A stretch of DNA of 64,000 bases from NCBI RefSeq assembly GCF_037176765.1, contig NC_090022.1:88609891-88673890 (forward strand), read 5' to 3'. A model generated the notes under the pieces. The model made no database searches, was not told where the DNA came from, and was given only the letters and a program-made list of their open reading frames with translations. Both the position numbers and the translations under genes were made by a program. The DNA comes from Anolis sagrei (Eukaryota; Chordata; Lepidosauria; Squamata; Anolidae). Within the stretch, counting starts at the first letter, position 1, and every line of letters begins with the position of its first letter. Below are positions 24,071 to 35,389 of this stretch, one piece after another.

Positions 24071-24393
24071 GACAAGAAAAGAGAACATATTTTTAAAAAT
24101 CTGTGAGTTGCTAGAGTTTTTTTTTTAACTTTCTTGGCTGGCCTCCTGGCAGGTCTTCTATGGGTTTGACAGCTGCATAACTACCAGAAATCTAGTAGTT
24201 AAAGCCTTGTACAGAACGGATTTGAAATGATGGAAGGAAAAACTCTACCTGCTAGGTGTCGGCATGCCATCTGGCTTCTTACAGGAATATTAAGAAGAGA
24301 GAAAAAGGGGTGAGGGAGGAAGAGAGTATTGGAAAAGTTGGCACCCTGTCTGTGAGACTTTATTATGGCAGTATAAATCGAACAGTACTTATG
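24071..24393. other. Intergenic, nothing recognised
   Basis: Poly-T at 24117-24126 and purine-rich 24285-24335. No element named. Confidence 0.35.
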
Positions 24394-24744
24394 GGTGAGC
24401 CTCCCTTATCTGGAGTTCCAAAATACTTCAAAATCAGAAATGGTCCACATGCTGAGACAGTGCTACAGACTAACTGAGATAGTGTCACATTTGTTTTCTC
24501 ATCAACTTGATTTCACGCACAGATTTATTAAAATATTGTGCATAAAATTACCTGCAGGCTATGCGTACAAGGTGTATAAGAAATATAAATCAATTTCAAG
24601 TTTAGACTTCGGTCTTATCTACAAAATAAATCATTGTGTACATATATACAAATACAAGTATTCTAAAATTTGTAAAAAAAAAAAAAAACAGAGTGCAAAA
24701 TATTTCTGGTCACAAATGCTTTGGATAATGGATGTTCAACCTGC
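24394..24744. mobile_element. Tigger-like MITE
   Basis: Left GTGAGCCTCCCTTATCTGGA pairs loosely with right TTGGATAATGGATGTTCAAC CTGCA. The interior CTGCAGGCTATGCGTACAAG, GGTGTATAAGAAATATAAAT is typical of a widespread Tigger non-autonomous family. Poly-A at 24676-24689. Confidence 0.65.
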
Positions 24745-24911
24745 AGTTTCTGCCATAGTTTCTTTAAGAGAAACTAAGTTTGTAAGATACAAAGAAAGAT
24801 GTGAAATTTCTCCCTACGCAATCCATCAGACTGTTCTGGTGAGGGGAGCTCATTATTAAACCACTTCTATTTGTCCCAAGGAACTGGGAAATTGTTGTTT
24901 CTATTGGTGTT

Positions 24912-25129
24912 TGATGAGGCCAGCGGAAGGTTGGATAAGCAAAAATGTTGGATAATAAGGAGGGATTAAGAAAAAGCCTTTTAAACGTCAAATTATGTTA
25001 TAATTTTACGAATTTAGCACCAAAATATCACAATGTATTGAAACAGCTGTGGATCAGAGTGGGAGGCAGACTGCACTGGATAATACAGCACGTTGGATGA
25101 GCGAAGGTTGGGTAAGCAAGACTCTACTG
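24912..25129 (-). mobile_element. Tigger/pogo-like MITE, one end truncated
   Basis: AAGGTTGGATAAGCAAAAAT, GTTGGATAATAAGGAGGGAT, AATTTAGCACCAAAATATCA, and the terminal GGTAAGCAAGACTCTACTG followed by TA. Same family as 5226-5500. Confidence 0.7.
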
Positions 25130-25580
25130 TACATGACAAAATTGCAGAACGAGCAGACAGACTGTCTGCTTCAAGGAGGCTTCAAGAAGACGGGACCTGA
25201 TCATGAGTTTTTGTAGATTCCATAAATGATACTGAAATCAATGGGGCTAAAGCTACCTGTGTGGGCAAGACTCCATTTCTAAATAACGTCAAAGGCTTAC
25301 CTGTCATCCCACTCTGCCAATGCAATTGCAGTGTCCTACTTAACCTTCTATGAAAAACTGAAAAATGGAGGCTTTGTTTGGTTTTCAGGGATGGCAGTGA
25401 AGGTAGAGGCTAATAACTGTAATGAAAGAAACTCTTCCTGGAGCACCCAAATTATTAAACCTTATTAAGAAGCAATCTATCTGTGGTTGAGCAGGGTTTA
25501 TTTTTAATTGGAAAAACTAGCCCTTTCAATCACAAGGGGAAAATATGCGTTCCCAGTGGAAAGAAAGAAAGAAAGAAGGA

Positions 25581-25619
<39 letters not shown>

Positions 25620-26019
25620 CTTTTATGAACATACACAAAACAAAACAAAAACACACCCTTGGAAAATCATTCAATGCACCAGGCCGGGCTGTGTAAGGGT
25701 TCAGCTCTTTTCATCCACTAAAACGTGTAAATCATACAAAGTTTCTCTTGAACAGCTTGAAAACACACCGGTTATTTTTGCATCACTATTGCAGCCTCAA
25801 AGACATTTGTACAGCCAGCATGAGACTTTGACCCTGAATCTGTTTTTAGAAACATTGACAAAACAGGATGTCAAGAAAGCAGCCTTCTTTTCATCAGAAA
25901 ACACTGCTTCTGTGATGTCAGAACAGTCTGTTTGCAAACATTGTGCATTGACAAAGCTATGGCACAACTCTGGAGTCTGTTTCCAAGACAAACATTCTTA
26001 TCCCAAATCATCAGGTAGT
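25130..26019. other. Intergenic with a (GAAA)n repeat
   Basis: A GAAA run at 25559-25619 creates a spurious 189-codon open frame (KERK repeats). No genuine coding signal is seen in the surrounding sequence. Confidence 0.5.
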
Positions 26020-26640
26020 ATAGACTCATATAATCCAGGTCAAAGCAGATAATCTGGAATCAGATCCTGGGATATAGGGCAGTGCAGATCCAGCCTCAGA
26101 CCCCATCTACACTTCCCTATAAAATCCAGATTATCTCTTTTGAACTGGATTATATGGCACTGTGGAGCCCCCGGTGGCACAGTGGGTTAAAGCGCTGAGC
26201 TGCCGAGCTTGTTGACCAAAAGGTCACAGGTTCGAATCCAGGGAGTGGCGTGAGCTTCTGCTGTCAGCCCCAGCTTCTGCCAAACTAGCAGTTTGAAAAC
26301 ATGCAAATGTGAGTAGATCAATAAGTACCGCTCCGGCGGGAAGGTAACAGCGCCCCATGCAGTCATGCCGGCCACATGGCCTTGGAGGTGTCTACGGACA
26401 ATGCCGGCTCTTCGGCTTAGAAATGGAGATGAGCACCACACCCCAGAGTTGGACACGACTGGACTTAATGTCAGGGGAAAACCTTTACCTTTACTATATG
26501 GCACTGTAGACTAATATAATCCAGTTCAAAGCAGATAATCTGGATTATCTACTTTGATAATTTGGATTATATGGCACTGTAAATCCTGTCTCAGTCTACA
26601 TTGCCATGTAATTCAGTTCAGTGCAGTTAATCTGTATTCT
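26020..26640. mobile_element. Fold-back MITE family A cluster interrupted by a SINE
   Basis: Several mirrored blocks of TATAATCCAGTTCAAAGCAG, ATAATCTGGATTATCT and TATATGGCACTGT. The S1 SINE at 26164-26494 sits inside and duplicated 13 bp of the MITE. Confidence 0.75.
26164..26494 (+). repeat. tRNA-derived SINE family S1 (BovB-tailed), full-length and young
   Basis: Head GGAGCCCCCGGTGGCACAGT with A box TGGCACAGTGGG and B box GGTTCGAATCC, body GCCAAACTAGCAGTTTGAAA, and tail GAGTTGGACACGACTGGACT then TTACCTTTAC. The 13-bp duplication TATATGGCACTGT lies at 26151-26163 and 26495-26507. The head is transcribed like a tRNA gene, but this is not a tRNA. Confidence 0.92.
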
Positions 26641-26802
26641 GAAGAAATGGGGTTCTAAAGAGAAACTTGAACTGATCATGTATTTAGGTATTGTTCTTTC
26701 TTATAGAACCGTCAAAAAAACATGTATTGTAGACATTTGAAGAGTAATACATGTCTCTGCCTTATAACCTTTCTAGGGGTATGTACCATATTGTGCAGAA
26801 CC

Positions 26803-26954
26803 AGGCTGCTTCTACACTGCCATATAATTCAGATTATCAAAGCGGATAATCCACATTATCTGCTTTGAACTGGATTATATGAGTCTACACTACTATATAA
26901 TCCAGTTCAAAGCAGATAATCTGGATTTTATATGACAGTGTTGAAGGGGCCTCA
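26803..26954. mobile_element. Fold-back MITE family A
   Basis: GCTGCTTCTACACTGCCATA...CTTTGAACTGGATTATATGA and the mirrored right arm ending GACAGTGTTGAAGGGGCCTC. Confidence 0.75.
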
Positions 26955-26956
26955 GT

Positions 26957-27170
26957 GTAATGTAGTAGGTTGGATATTGGACTAGAACTCTATATGGTCA
27001 AGGTTCAAATCTCTGTTCTGCATGGAAACCCTGTCGGGTGATCTTGAGCAGTTCACACTCTCACAGCCTCAGAGAAGGGCAATGGGAAATTTTCTTGAAT
27101 ACATTTTGCCAAGAAAAACCTGTAATAAGATCTCCATAAGTTGGACTCAGCTCGAAGGGCAAACAGCAAC
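26957..27170 (+). repeat. Old SINE family S3, sense
   Basis: A-box-like TGTAGTAGGTTGGATATTGG, B-box-like AAGGTTCAAATCTC, then TCTCACAGCCTCAGAGAAGG and TAAGTTGGACTCAGCTCGAA. It shows the S3 family is tRNA-derived. Confidence 0.65.
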
Positions 27171-27810
27171 AAGAAAATAGCGTGGAAAGATAAAGCCTCC
27201 CACATGAACCAGATTAACAATAGGTTTAAGATGGACAAATACAACCATATGGAAACCACTGCCATAAGATGTGGTGGTCAAAATGTATACAGCTTCAAAG
27301 GAGGCAAGTTGATTGTCTATTAATGGCTATTAGCTACAACATCTATTGAGAAAATCCATTTTTGAAAACAGTATGCCTTGGAGTAGCATAGTTGCCTGGG
27401 GATACAAAAATCTGCAGCAGCAATAGGTGTACTTTATGTGGGTCTTTCCTTGACTACTGTTTTGTGGTGTTATTGTGATGAAAGAAAAAGTCCAAACCTT
27501 TGATAAATATTCATTAAATTACTGCATACCTTTATCCTAGCAATTCAAATATTTTTATGGTGGTGTTGACACTTAATCTGATTAAGCTAGGATAAACTAC
27601 TCCTAATGAAGTCTTGGAGCATACCCAGAGCCCTCTGGTCAGCCACATAGCTGTCCAGGCTGAGGGGACATTGGAACCACTGCTGCTGTTGCTACTGTTT
27701 TGACAACCACAAGTAGCTCCTTGTCAGAGGCATGCTGCAGATATCACATTTCATATAGCTGGGCACTCTAGTGTTATTTCACCAGGATGGATGCCACCAG
27801 AAAGCCTCTG
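27171..27810. other. Intergenic, nothing recognised
   Basis: No coding or repeat signature identified. Confidence 0.35.
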
Positions 27811-27889
27811 GGGCTTGATCCACACTGCCATATAATCCACTTCAAGGCAGATAATCTGGATTTTATATGGCAGTGTAGATGGGGCCTTG
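27811..27889. repeat. MITE family A fragment
   Basis: GGCTTGATCCACACTGCCAT, ATAATCTGGATTTTATATGG, CAGTGTAGATGGGGCCTTG. Confidence 0.65.
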
Positions 27890-28215
27890 AAGTCAATCCC
27901 TTGTGGGTCTGATGGAAGTGTGGACAGGTGATTAGGCTGGTTTCAGCTGGGTCCAGCTGTCACACTTCTGAAACTCCAGGATCACCCCAGAGTTAACTGG
28001 AGCTCTGGAGTAAATCCTGTTACCTCTTGAGTTGCGTGAATATCTAAATGCAACATTTCTGCTGTGAATCCATCTATGCATCCTCCTCCTCATCCTGCAG
28101 CCACTAAGAAGTGAATCCACATTATTTAGGAAGTAAAGACATGGCCTAAATCATGAAAATTGCAGGAATCCTTGAGTCCCATTCTGTAATTTGGCTTCCA
28201 AAACAGATAGCAGCC

Positions 28216-28216
<1 letters not shown>
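27890..28216. other. Intergenic, nothing recognised
   Basis: No gene or repeat identified. Confidence 0.35.
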
Positions 28217-28261
<45 letters not shown>

Positions 28262-28435
28262 GTAATGCAGAAGGCCACCTTACTGGGATCTGCACGCATT
28301 ATTCGCCGATACATCGCACAGTCCTAGACACTTGGGAAGTGTCCGACGTGTGATCCAATACAACAGTCAGCAGAGTGATCTTGTTTGCTGTGGACTCATC
28401 TTGTTGTGTGTCAAATAATAATAATGATGATGTAT
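28217..28435 (+). repeat. R4-like LINE extreme 3' end with AAT repeats on both sides
   Basis: (AAT)n at 28217-28258, then codons for QKATLLGSARIIRRYIAQS and a stop (the R4/Dong C-terminal pattern LLG.ARI.R), a 3' UTR of about 100 bases, and a second AATAAT run at 28418-28435. Confidence 0.65.
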
Positions 28436-28520
28436 TTGTATTCCACCCTATCTTCCCGAGGCGACTCAGAGTGGATTCCAGCATATACAGACACAAAGGC
28501 AAACATTCAATGCCTAGAAA
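28420..28520 (-). repeat. L2-like LINE 3' end
   Basis: GTATTTGTATTCCACCCTAT, CGAGGCGACTCAGAGTGGAT, CAAAGGCAAACATTCAATGC. Confidence 0.6.
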
Positions 28521-28544
28521 CAACGAAACACATATACACAGATA

Positions 28545-28671
28545 AAGGGAAAGGCTTCCCCTTTCATTTCAGGCTCTTGGGGATGGTGCTCATCTCTGGC
28601 TCTGGGGGTGGTGCTCATCTCCGTTTCTAAGCAGAAGAGGCTGCGTTGTCTGTAGAGAAGTCCTAGGTCAC
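28545..28671 (-). repeat. SINE family S1 fragment
   Basis: AAGGCTTCCCCTTTCATTTC, TCTGGCTCTGGGGGTGGTGC, TCATCTCCGTTTCTAAGC: the antisense 3' half; the segment GGATGGTGCTCATCTC is partly repeated. Confidence 0.7.
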
Positions 28672-28759
28672 ATGGGGAAAAGGAAGGGGCCTGATGCTGT
28701 TAGGAATGGTGGGAGTGGAAGTCCAAAACACCTGGAGGGACAAAGTTTGCCCATGCCTG
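28672..28759. repeat. hAT MITE family D, right arm only
   Basis: GCTGTTAGGAATGGTGGGAG, AAGTCCAAAACACCTGGAGG, AAAGTTTGCCCATGCCTG. The left arm is lost. Confidence 0.7.
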
Positions 28760-28811
28760 CTCTATAACAAAGAGAGGAGAAATTTCTAGTATCTCTTAAA
28801 TGTAAAGTAAC

Positions 28812-28837
28812 TAAGTAGATAGATAGATAGATAGATA
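28812..28837 (+). repeat. (GATA)n microsatellite
   Basis: About six AGAT units. Confidence 0.9.
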
Positions 28838-28892
28838 TGATAATAGTAATGTTTTTATCCAAAGTCTCTCAAGATTATAGTTTTTTTCCACA

Positions 28893-29062
28893 TCCATTCT
28901 ACAGTGTAGAATTAATGTTGTATGATACTGCCCTTAAGTGTCATGGTAACACTCTGGGATTTGCAGTTTAGGAAGGGCCACTTAACATTCGCAACCACAC
29001 AGCCCTTGGGCACTATTACATTATAGGCATGGCAGTTAAAGTAACACTATAACAACGTAGTG
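28893..29062. mobile_element. Fold-back MITE family B
   Basis: TCTACAGTGTAGAATTAATG, GTAACACTCTGGGATTTGCA on the left; CATTATAGGCATGGCAGTTA, AAGTAACACTATAACAACGT on the right. Confidence 0.65.
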
Positions 29063-29102
29063 TTATATTGAAGTTTGTGGGAGAAATTGTTCAGAGTAAA
29101 GC

Positions 29103-29430
29103 TAAAGGTAAAGGTTTCCCCTTGATATTAAGTCTAGTTGTGTCCGACTCTGGGGGTGGTGCTCAACTCCATTTCTAAGCCAAAGAGCTGATGATGTCCA
29201 TAGACACCTCCAAGGTCATGTGGCCAGCATGACTGCATGGAGTGCTGCTACCTTCCTGCTGGAATGGTACCTATTGATCTACTCACATTTGCATGTTTTT
29301 TAACTGCTAGGTTGGCAGAAACTGGGGCTAACCGTAGAAGCTCACCCTGTCCAGTGGATTTGAACTGCCAACCTTTCAGTTGTCAAGTTCAGCAGCTCAG
29401 CAGTTTAGCCCATTGCGCCACCATGGCCTC
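29103..29430 (-). repeat. tRNA-derived SINE family S1, full-length
   Basis: Antisense of the 26164 copy: AAAGGTAAAGGTTTCCCCTT, GTTGTGTCCGACTCTGGGGG, GCCGACTCTGG-type tail, GATCTACTCACATTTGCATG, GGATTTGAACTGCC (reverse B box), CATTGCGCCACCATGG (reverse A box). Confidence 0.88.
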
Positions 29431-30860
29431 AACTGATGCCAAAAGCCTTTATCGAGGGAGTAGGATTTCAAGCTACCTGCTTTTTAATCTTTTCTGCTTC
29501 CCATGTCCTTGGTTCCTGCTACTTTATACCCATACACACTGGTTCCATCAATCGCTGGCTTGCATCTTTGTCACAGAACCCAAGCATATTGACTTTGAAC
29601 CCCTAAATCCTCATTGAATAAGCACTTTCCTTAGTCATTTTTAGCCATTCAATGCAGCTGTACTCACAGCCAAAATCCCAATGAGGGCACTGAGCCAAGA
29701 GATAACAAGAGAACAACACCAAAGAAGACGGGGCTGTCAAGATACCATGCAGAGATATTGACATGGCTCAGTGAAAGCCTGGCATGTCATTGCGGACATC
29801 TGAGGGGGAAAATTGGATTTGTGGCTGTTAAGCCTACTGAGAGGAAAAATTAGTAGGCATGGGTTGTGTCAACATACGTTCAGAATGCTCCAGGAAAGGG
29901 AAACTGAGGGCATTAGACAATGTAATAGTCAATCCAAGGAAAAAGCGACTGTGTCAAACAATATTAGAAATATTTTCAAGCATCCAATTCAATTTTCAAG
30001 AATACTGAACCGTTCAGCATGGGTCTCTTACCTTTTAAAAATTGAATTAGCAGCTGCAGTATGGGTGTTTGTTTGCCACTGTACACGAAATAAATCGAAT
30101 TAACTATTGCCATCTTAAAAGCGGGACACAAGCTCCTGTGGCTAAATGAATGCTCAGTTTGAAAAATCTGTTTTTCACAAGGATTATTCCATTGGCCCCC
30201 TGCCTCCTCTCTGTCAATCCTTTGCTAAAACAAATGCCCTTTCACCTTAGGAATACGATGTCTAACCTGGACCCCATACTTCACTTTGCAGAACTCTAAC
30301 AGAATAATTGTATACATACCTATCTATACAGAAGTAAGTTCCTCTGAGTTTGAGTGGATAGCTAAGTGGATTTGCATCACCAGTATTCACATCCGCTCAA
30401 ATTAAGGCCCATCATCTTTTCAGTTCTGTAAAGCCTGTCTGGAAAAATATTATAGAGCTGCCTACTCACATTACATGTACCTGGCTAACCATCTAATCTA
30501 ATGTGATAAAAGTTATTACTTTATCACTGACCTGAATGGATAATTACATTATGGCTCATTAGCAACAAGGCAGCGATCATTTCTTTTGCCTGCAGAAGAA
30601 AGATAAAGGTTTACTGGAAGATGTCTGCCTGATTTGCAATAGATTGGCAATTAGACTCTGAACATCCTAATCATATGAGTTGATTTTTGAGGTAAAAGGA
30701 GTGTGAATGAGGCACGCTGCCACCAGGTAGACGGGTCCTAGAATATAGCATCAAAGCCAAACATTAATAGCTTTCCAGGGATGCAATGAGAGCTGTTTTC
30801 AGTATGTCCTGCTTTAGTTGGAAGTTTAAAGATATGGAGGTAGCTGAAAACAGGCTGGGG
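29431..30860. other. Intergenic, nothing recognised
   Basis: Short open frames only. The AT-rich stretch 29600-30850 contains no repeat I can name and may be unique sequence. Confidence 0.4.
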
Positions 30861-31028
30861 GCCCTTCCACACAGCCCTATATCCCAGAATATCAAGGCAG
30901 AAGATCCCACATTTTCTGTTTTGAACTGGGATATATGGCAGTGTGGACTCAGATAACCCAGTTGAAAACAGATATTGTGGAATTTTCTGTCTTGATATTC
31001 TGGGATATAAGGCTGTGTGGAAGGGCCC
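30861..31028. mobile_element. Fold-back MITE family A, full-length (168 bp)
   Basis: GCCCTTCCACACAGCCCTAT, AATATCAAGGCAGAAGATCC on the left; CTTGATATTCTGGGATATAA, GGCTGTGTGGAAGGGCCC on the right. Nearly the whole element is self-complementary. Confidence 0.85.
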
Positions 31029-31110
31029 TGGGGTAAATTGGTTATTCAAAAATCAGTTTTCTGAGATTCAAAAATCTTTCTTTTTAAACCCTAACAGTTT
31101 CTCTCTGTTA

Positions 31111-31310
31111 GGGCCTTTCCACACAGCCATATAACCCAGAACATCAAATCAGATAATCTACCATATCTGCTTTGAACTGGGGCCCCTTCCATACAGCTAT
31201 ATAAAATCTCACATTTTCTGCTTTGAATTGGAATATATGGCAGTGTGGACTTAGATAACCCAATTCAAAACTGATTATGTGGGATTCTACACACCTATGT
31301 GGAAGGGGCC
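31111..31310. mobile_element. Fold-back MITE family A, one copy inserted in another
   Basis: A left half (31111-31180, to TTTGAACTGG) is followed at once by a new left end GGCCCCTTCCATACAGCTAT that runs to TATGTGGAAGGGGCC. Confidence 0.75.
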
Positions 31311-31387
31311 TTTGTTTTCCTTTGCAATTTCCTTGTTCAAGGACTACAAGCTGTAAATCATGCCGTGTGTTTAGGAAATGTTCTCCT

Positions 31388-31539
31388 AGGGTCCTTCCAC
31401 ACAGCCCTATATCCCAGAATATCAAGGCAGAAAATCCCACAATATCTGCTTTAAACTGGGTTATCTGAATCCACACTCAGATAATATGTGATTTCTTGCC
31501 TTGATATTCTGGAATATAGGGCTGTGTGGAAGGGCCCCT
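31388..31539. mobile_element. Fold-back MITE family A
   Basis: GGTCCTTCCACACAGCCCTA ... GGGCTGTGTGGAAGGGCCCC, with the usual inner arms. Confidence 0.85.
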
Positions 31540-31689
31540 AGTGCTTTCTGAGTAATGCCATTTCTAATGTCAGATTTATGTCTAATAATTATCTTGCATA
31601 GAGACTGTCATGTTTTTTCCCTATTATAGAAAGTAGAAGGGTAATGCTAGCATAGGATAGCATCCACAACTTCCCAGAGAACACCATCT

Positions 31690-31832
31690 TAGAGCCCTTC
31701 CACACAGCCATATGACCCAGAATATCAAGGCAGATAATCCACAATATCTGCTTTGAACTGGATTATCTGAGTCTACAGTGGGATATAATTCAGTTCAATG
31801 TGGGTTTTATACAGCGATGTGGAAGGGGCCTT
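31690..31832. mobile_element. Fold-back MITE family A
   Basis: GAGCCCTTCCACACAGCCAT ... CAGCGATGTGGAAGGGGCCT, with ATCTGCTTTGAACTGGATTA between. Confidence 0.85.
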
Positions 31833-31924
31833 AGTCAATATGGATATGGAAGGCCTGTACACCGACATCCTGCTCCAGGATGGACTGCAGTAAACCTAGG
31901 ACTTGTCTAGGCAAGCAAAAAATC

Positions 31925-33150
31925 TTGTTTATTGTTGTTTATTCATTCAGTTGCTTTCGACTTTTTATGACCTCATGAACCAGACCACACTAGAGCTCCC
32001 TGTCAGCTGTGGCCACCCCCAGCTCCTTCAAGGTCAAGCCAATCATTTCAAGGATAACATCCATTCATCTTGCCCTTGGTCTTCGCCTCTTCCTTTTTCC
32101 TTCTATTTTCCCCAGCATTATTGTCTTCTCTAAACTTTCCTGTCTTCTCATTATGTGGTCAAAGTACTTCATCTTTTACTCTAATATCCTTCTTTCCAGT
32201 GAGCAGTCGGGCATTATTTCCTGGAGTATGGATTGGTTTGATCTTCTTGCGGTCAAAGGCACTCTCAGAATTTTTCTCCAACACCACAGTGCAAAAGTGT
32301 CTATCTTCCTTTGCTCAGCCTTCCTTATGGTCCAGCTCTCACATCCACAGGTTGCTACATGGAATACTATTGCTTTAACCATGTGGATCTTCATTGCCAT
32401 TGTGATGTCTCTACTCTTCACTACTTTATTGAGATTGGTCATTGCTCTCCTCCTAAGAAGTACACATCTTCTGATTTCCTGGCTGCACTCTGTGTCTGCA
32501 GTAATCTTTGTGCCTAGAAATACAAAGTCTGTCACTGCCTCCACATTTGCTCCCTTTATTGGCTAGTTATCAATCAGTCCAGTTACCATAATCTTGTTTT
32601 TTTATGTTTAACTGCAACTCAGCTTTTGCACTTTCTTCTTTCACCTTGGTTAAAAGGCTCCTTAGCTCCTCCTCGCTTTTGGCCATCCAAGTGGTATCAT
32701 CTGCATATCTAAGGTTGTTAATGTTTTTTCCAGAAATTTTAACTCCAGCCTTGGATTCATCAAGCCTGCACGTCACATGCTGTGTTCTGCTTACAAGTTG
32801 AATAGGTCTGGTGAGGGTATACAGCCCTGCCGTACTCATTTCCCAATCTTGAACCAGTCTGTTGTTCTGTGGTCTATTCTTACTGTTGCTACTTGGTTGT
32901 TATACAGATTCCTCAGGAGACAGACAAGGTGGCTTGGTATCCCCATGCCACCAAGAACTTGCCACAATTTATTATGATCCACACAGTCAAAAACTTTAGA
33001 ATAGTCAGTAAAACAGAAATATATATTCTGAAACTCCCTGCCTTTCTCCATTATCCAGTGGATATTGGCAATCTTGTGCTCACTCTGAATGGACTGCTGG
33101 CTCTCCCCATAACACATATTGGCTTCTGCTGAATATTGCAAGGTTTGGGG
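31925..33150 (-). repeat. BovB (RTE) LINE: RT palm to 3' end
   Basis: About 1.2 kb on the minus strand. Read in order: ANIHWIMEKGREFQNIYFCF, TDYSKVFDCVDHNKLW, LRNLYNNQVATVRI, the catalytic RYADDTTWM, KVKEESAKAELQLNIKK, FVFLGTKITAD, MKIHMVKAIVFHVATCGCES, WCWRKILRVP, then the non-coding tail to the GTTGTTTATTCATTCAGTTG end. The frame is interrupted several times, so it is a dead copy truncated at its 5' end. Confidence 0.93.
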
Positions 33151-34439
33151 GTTGTGGATTATTATTTTTTTAGTTTTGCTCCTCTTTTCAGTAAGAACAA
33201 AAGTGTCAAATATTTTCTCATGTATACACTTACTTCTCCAGCATTTTTCTCTAGTAAGCAAACACAGGGGATGGTACCCTAAATTAGAATGTGGTTATTC
33301 CAATGTCTCTCTCTGTGTATCTGTGCCACCAATTGCCTGCTAACTTATAGAAACCTATGAATTTGATAGGTCCTTTTAAAGATGAGGAATACTCAGAGGT
33401 CGTTTGCCACTAAGCCAAATGCCTACTAGTTTGTAGATGTTATGTTCAGAGCTCATCTCATTGAGTGTAATTTCTGAAAACTATTGGTGACCATATGGAG
33501 CTGAACAACTGCCCAACCAAATAATGGGGATCCTGAGCTCTCAATGTTTGCAATACGCAATTTTTGCAAAATCTACTTGACCTTAACTCTTGAGGGACTT
33601 GCAATTCTTGTAAGATGGCTTCATCCTGTAGGACTTTTGAAGGGCTTTCTGTAGTGGTTCACTATGCTTTTACTTTTTGTTCCCAGTGATGTTAAGAAGA
33701 TTCCAGAGGCCGTGGAATGGGCAGTGGTGTATGTGCATGCTGGCCATGGGACAAATTTTGAAATATCTGAGAGGCTGTATGAGGCAATATTTTATACAAG
33801 GAGTCATGGAGAAATGTAGAGCTTGAGTTGTGGAAATAAGGTAATCAGTTGTTTAAGACATGAAGTACTGGTATTTTTTTATGGTAGTTACAGAACTTTT
33901 GTTAGACAGATCCAGAAAGTGGTTTGTTTGGAAGGGGCATGAAAGGGCAACCAATTAGTTCTCAAACTGCCTGTTTTGATCTTTTTGGCTCAAGAGAATG
34001 ACTGCGGGGGAAGACTTGTTTTCACTCAGGTTGACCCAAGCCGGATATATGGGCCCCACTGTGTGTTTTCTAACACTGAGTCAGAATGGTCTCACCTTGT
34101 TCACTTAATCATGGGATATATCCATATGATTCAGTTCACAAAGAGGCCAAGATCCTTTGCATACAGAGGGCTCCAGCTGTTGTCACTCATCATTGGGGAA
34201 TAGATGGATGATGTGATTCGGACAACAGAGAAGCAATTGGTTTCTGTTCAGTTGAAGGTGTGTGTGTGTGTGTGGGGGGGGGGGGGGATAAATGAGCCTA
34301 AATTTTCAAGTGAAGTTCGGCAATATTTCTTTCCTCCAAGAGCTCAGAACATCTGGGACTTCATGGTATGCCTGGAGTTCCCTCTGCTTCCCCTTCCCTC
34401 AAATAAGGGCACTTCCTGACTGGGCTTAAACCCACACCT
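33151..34439. other. Intergenic, mostly unrecognised
   Basis: A possible old SINE remnant lies at 33310-33435 and a GT run followed by about 16 G at 34258-34288. No gene identified. Confidence 0.35.
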
Positions 34440-34966
34440 GCCCCCCAAAACTGGGCTTTCCCAATGGAATGTCCCAATGCCATCCTAGGAACTTCCAAGA
34501 TGGCATGAGGCCACCAACCCCATCCTTCTCCCTCCAAAAGCCTTAAATGTAAAAAAAAAAAAAAAAAAGTACCGATTCGCTACTACACTGCTATGGTAAG
34601 CCTTCTGGTGCATAGAAGTGATGTGCTGGGAGCTGGGGAAGGTCAGGAGCGATTTTGCTACTCCCCATCCCCCACCCCCCTCAGCCTCTTGGTGCATCAT
34701 TTCCAAAATGCCTTAAGGCTTGGGGGTGGGGGGCTGTAGAGACTGATCCTTAGATAGTCCCAGGACTACCTGGGAGTCAGTTTCCACAGCCCCCCCACAC
34801 AATTAGACCAGGGTCTTTCAGGAGGATCCAGATCTAATTGGGGTATTTAATTAATTCAGGATAAAGTAGGGTTTATCTGCTTTGTCCCAAATTAATTATC
34901 TTAATGACATCTTTAGTAAAGCCTGACAGGTCCCACATTTTGGGGCCTGTCTGGAAGAGCCCTAAA
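34440..34966. mobile_element. DNA transposon family C, second copy
   Basis: Right end ATTTTGGGGCCTGTCTGGAA GAGCCC is the reverse of the start of the 7668 copy, and TTAATTAATTCAGGATAAAG and TCTTAATGACATCTTTAG also match it in reverse. Boundaries on the left are uncertain. Poly-A at 34551-34568. Confidence 0.45.
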
Positions 34967-35206
34967 AAAGAAGTGGGCAGCACAACTTGTCAGCTGCTGG
35001 GAGTGGAAGGGTTTTGGATCAATGTAGAGGCAGCAGGATAGCATGAATCAATAAAAGGATGCTGGTCAGAGTGTCATTTTCCAAGGGATATGGTCATTTT
35101 TTTTTTCATATTTCCAGATTCAGCTTTTTAGCACTTGAATATGTAGAGCTCATGCCACCAAGAACTTTAAACCACTGGGTTCAATAAACTATGAACAATA
35201 TGTATG

Positions 35207-35389
35207 TTTTATTCATCTGAAAAATATTTTAGGCTTCACCTATGCTTCCATTCTCACTGTAATACATGGGAAGAAGTTCCTTTCACTTCATTGGCACCAG
35301 AACCAAGAACATCACAATTCCACACAAGCATAATTTGGAAATACAATAATCAGTACAAAGATACATGAATGGTTGGAAGGTTCTCAGTT
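35207..35389 (-). terminator. NPY6R: NPY6R 3' UTR with a poly(A) signal
   Basis: About 177 bases after the TGA stop the minus strand reads GAATAAAA (plus-strand TTTTATTC, 35207-35213), the nearest canonical poly(A) signal. No repeat is seen between the stop and this signal. A longer 3' UTR is possible. Confidence 0.5.

Noticed and set aside
24395-24859. 154-codon open frame
   Set aside because: Lies mostly within a non-coding Tigger-like MITE and includes a poly-A stretch.
25483-26052. 189-codon open frame
   Set aside because: Created by a (GAAA)n microsatellite (KERK repeats); the rest has no family features and ends in MITE sequence.
26164-26240. tRNA-like A and B boxes
   Set aside because: They are the head of an S1 SINE, with its body, tail and target duplication; no tRNA acceptor-stem pairing was seen.
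30861-31832. Regular repeats that might suggest a CRISPR-like array
   Set aside because: The units are palindromic MITEs of 140-170 bp with variable spacing and nested copies, in a vertebrate genome.
32570-33261. Reverse transcriptase frames as a possible host gene
   Set aside because: They follow the BovB order with interruptions and the BovB 3' end; a dead LINE copy.
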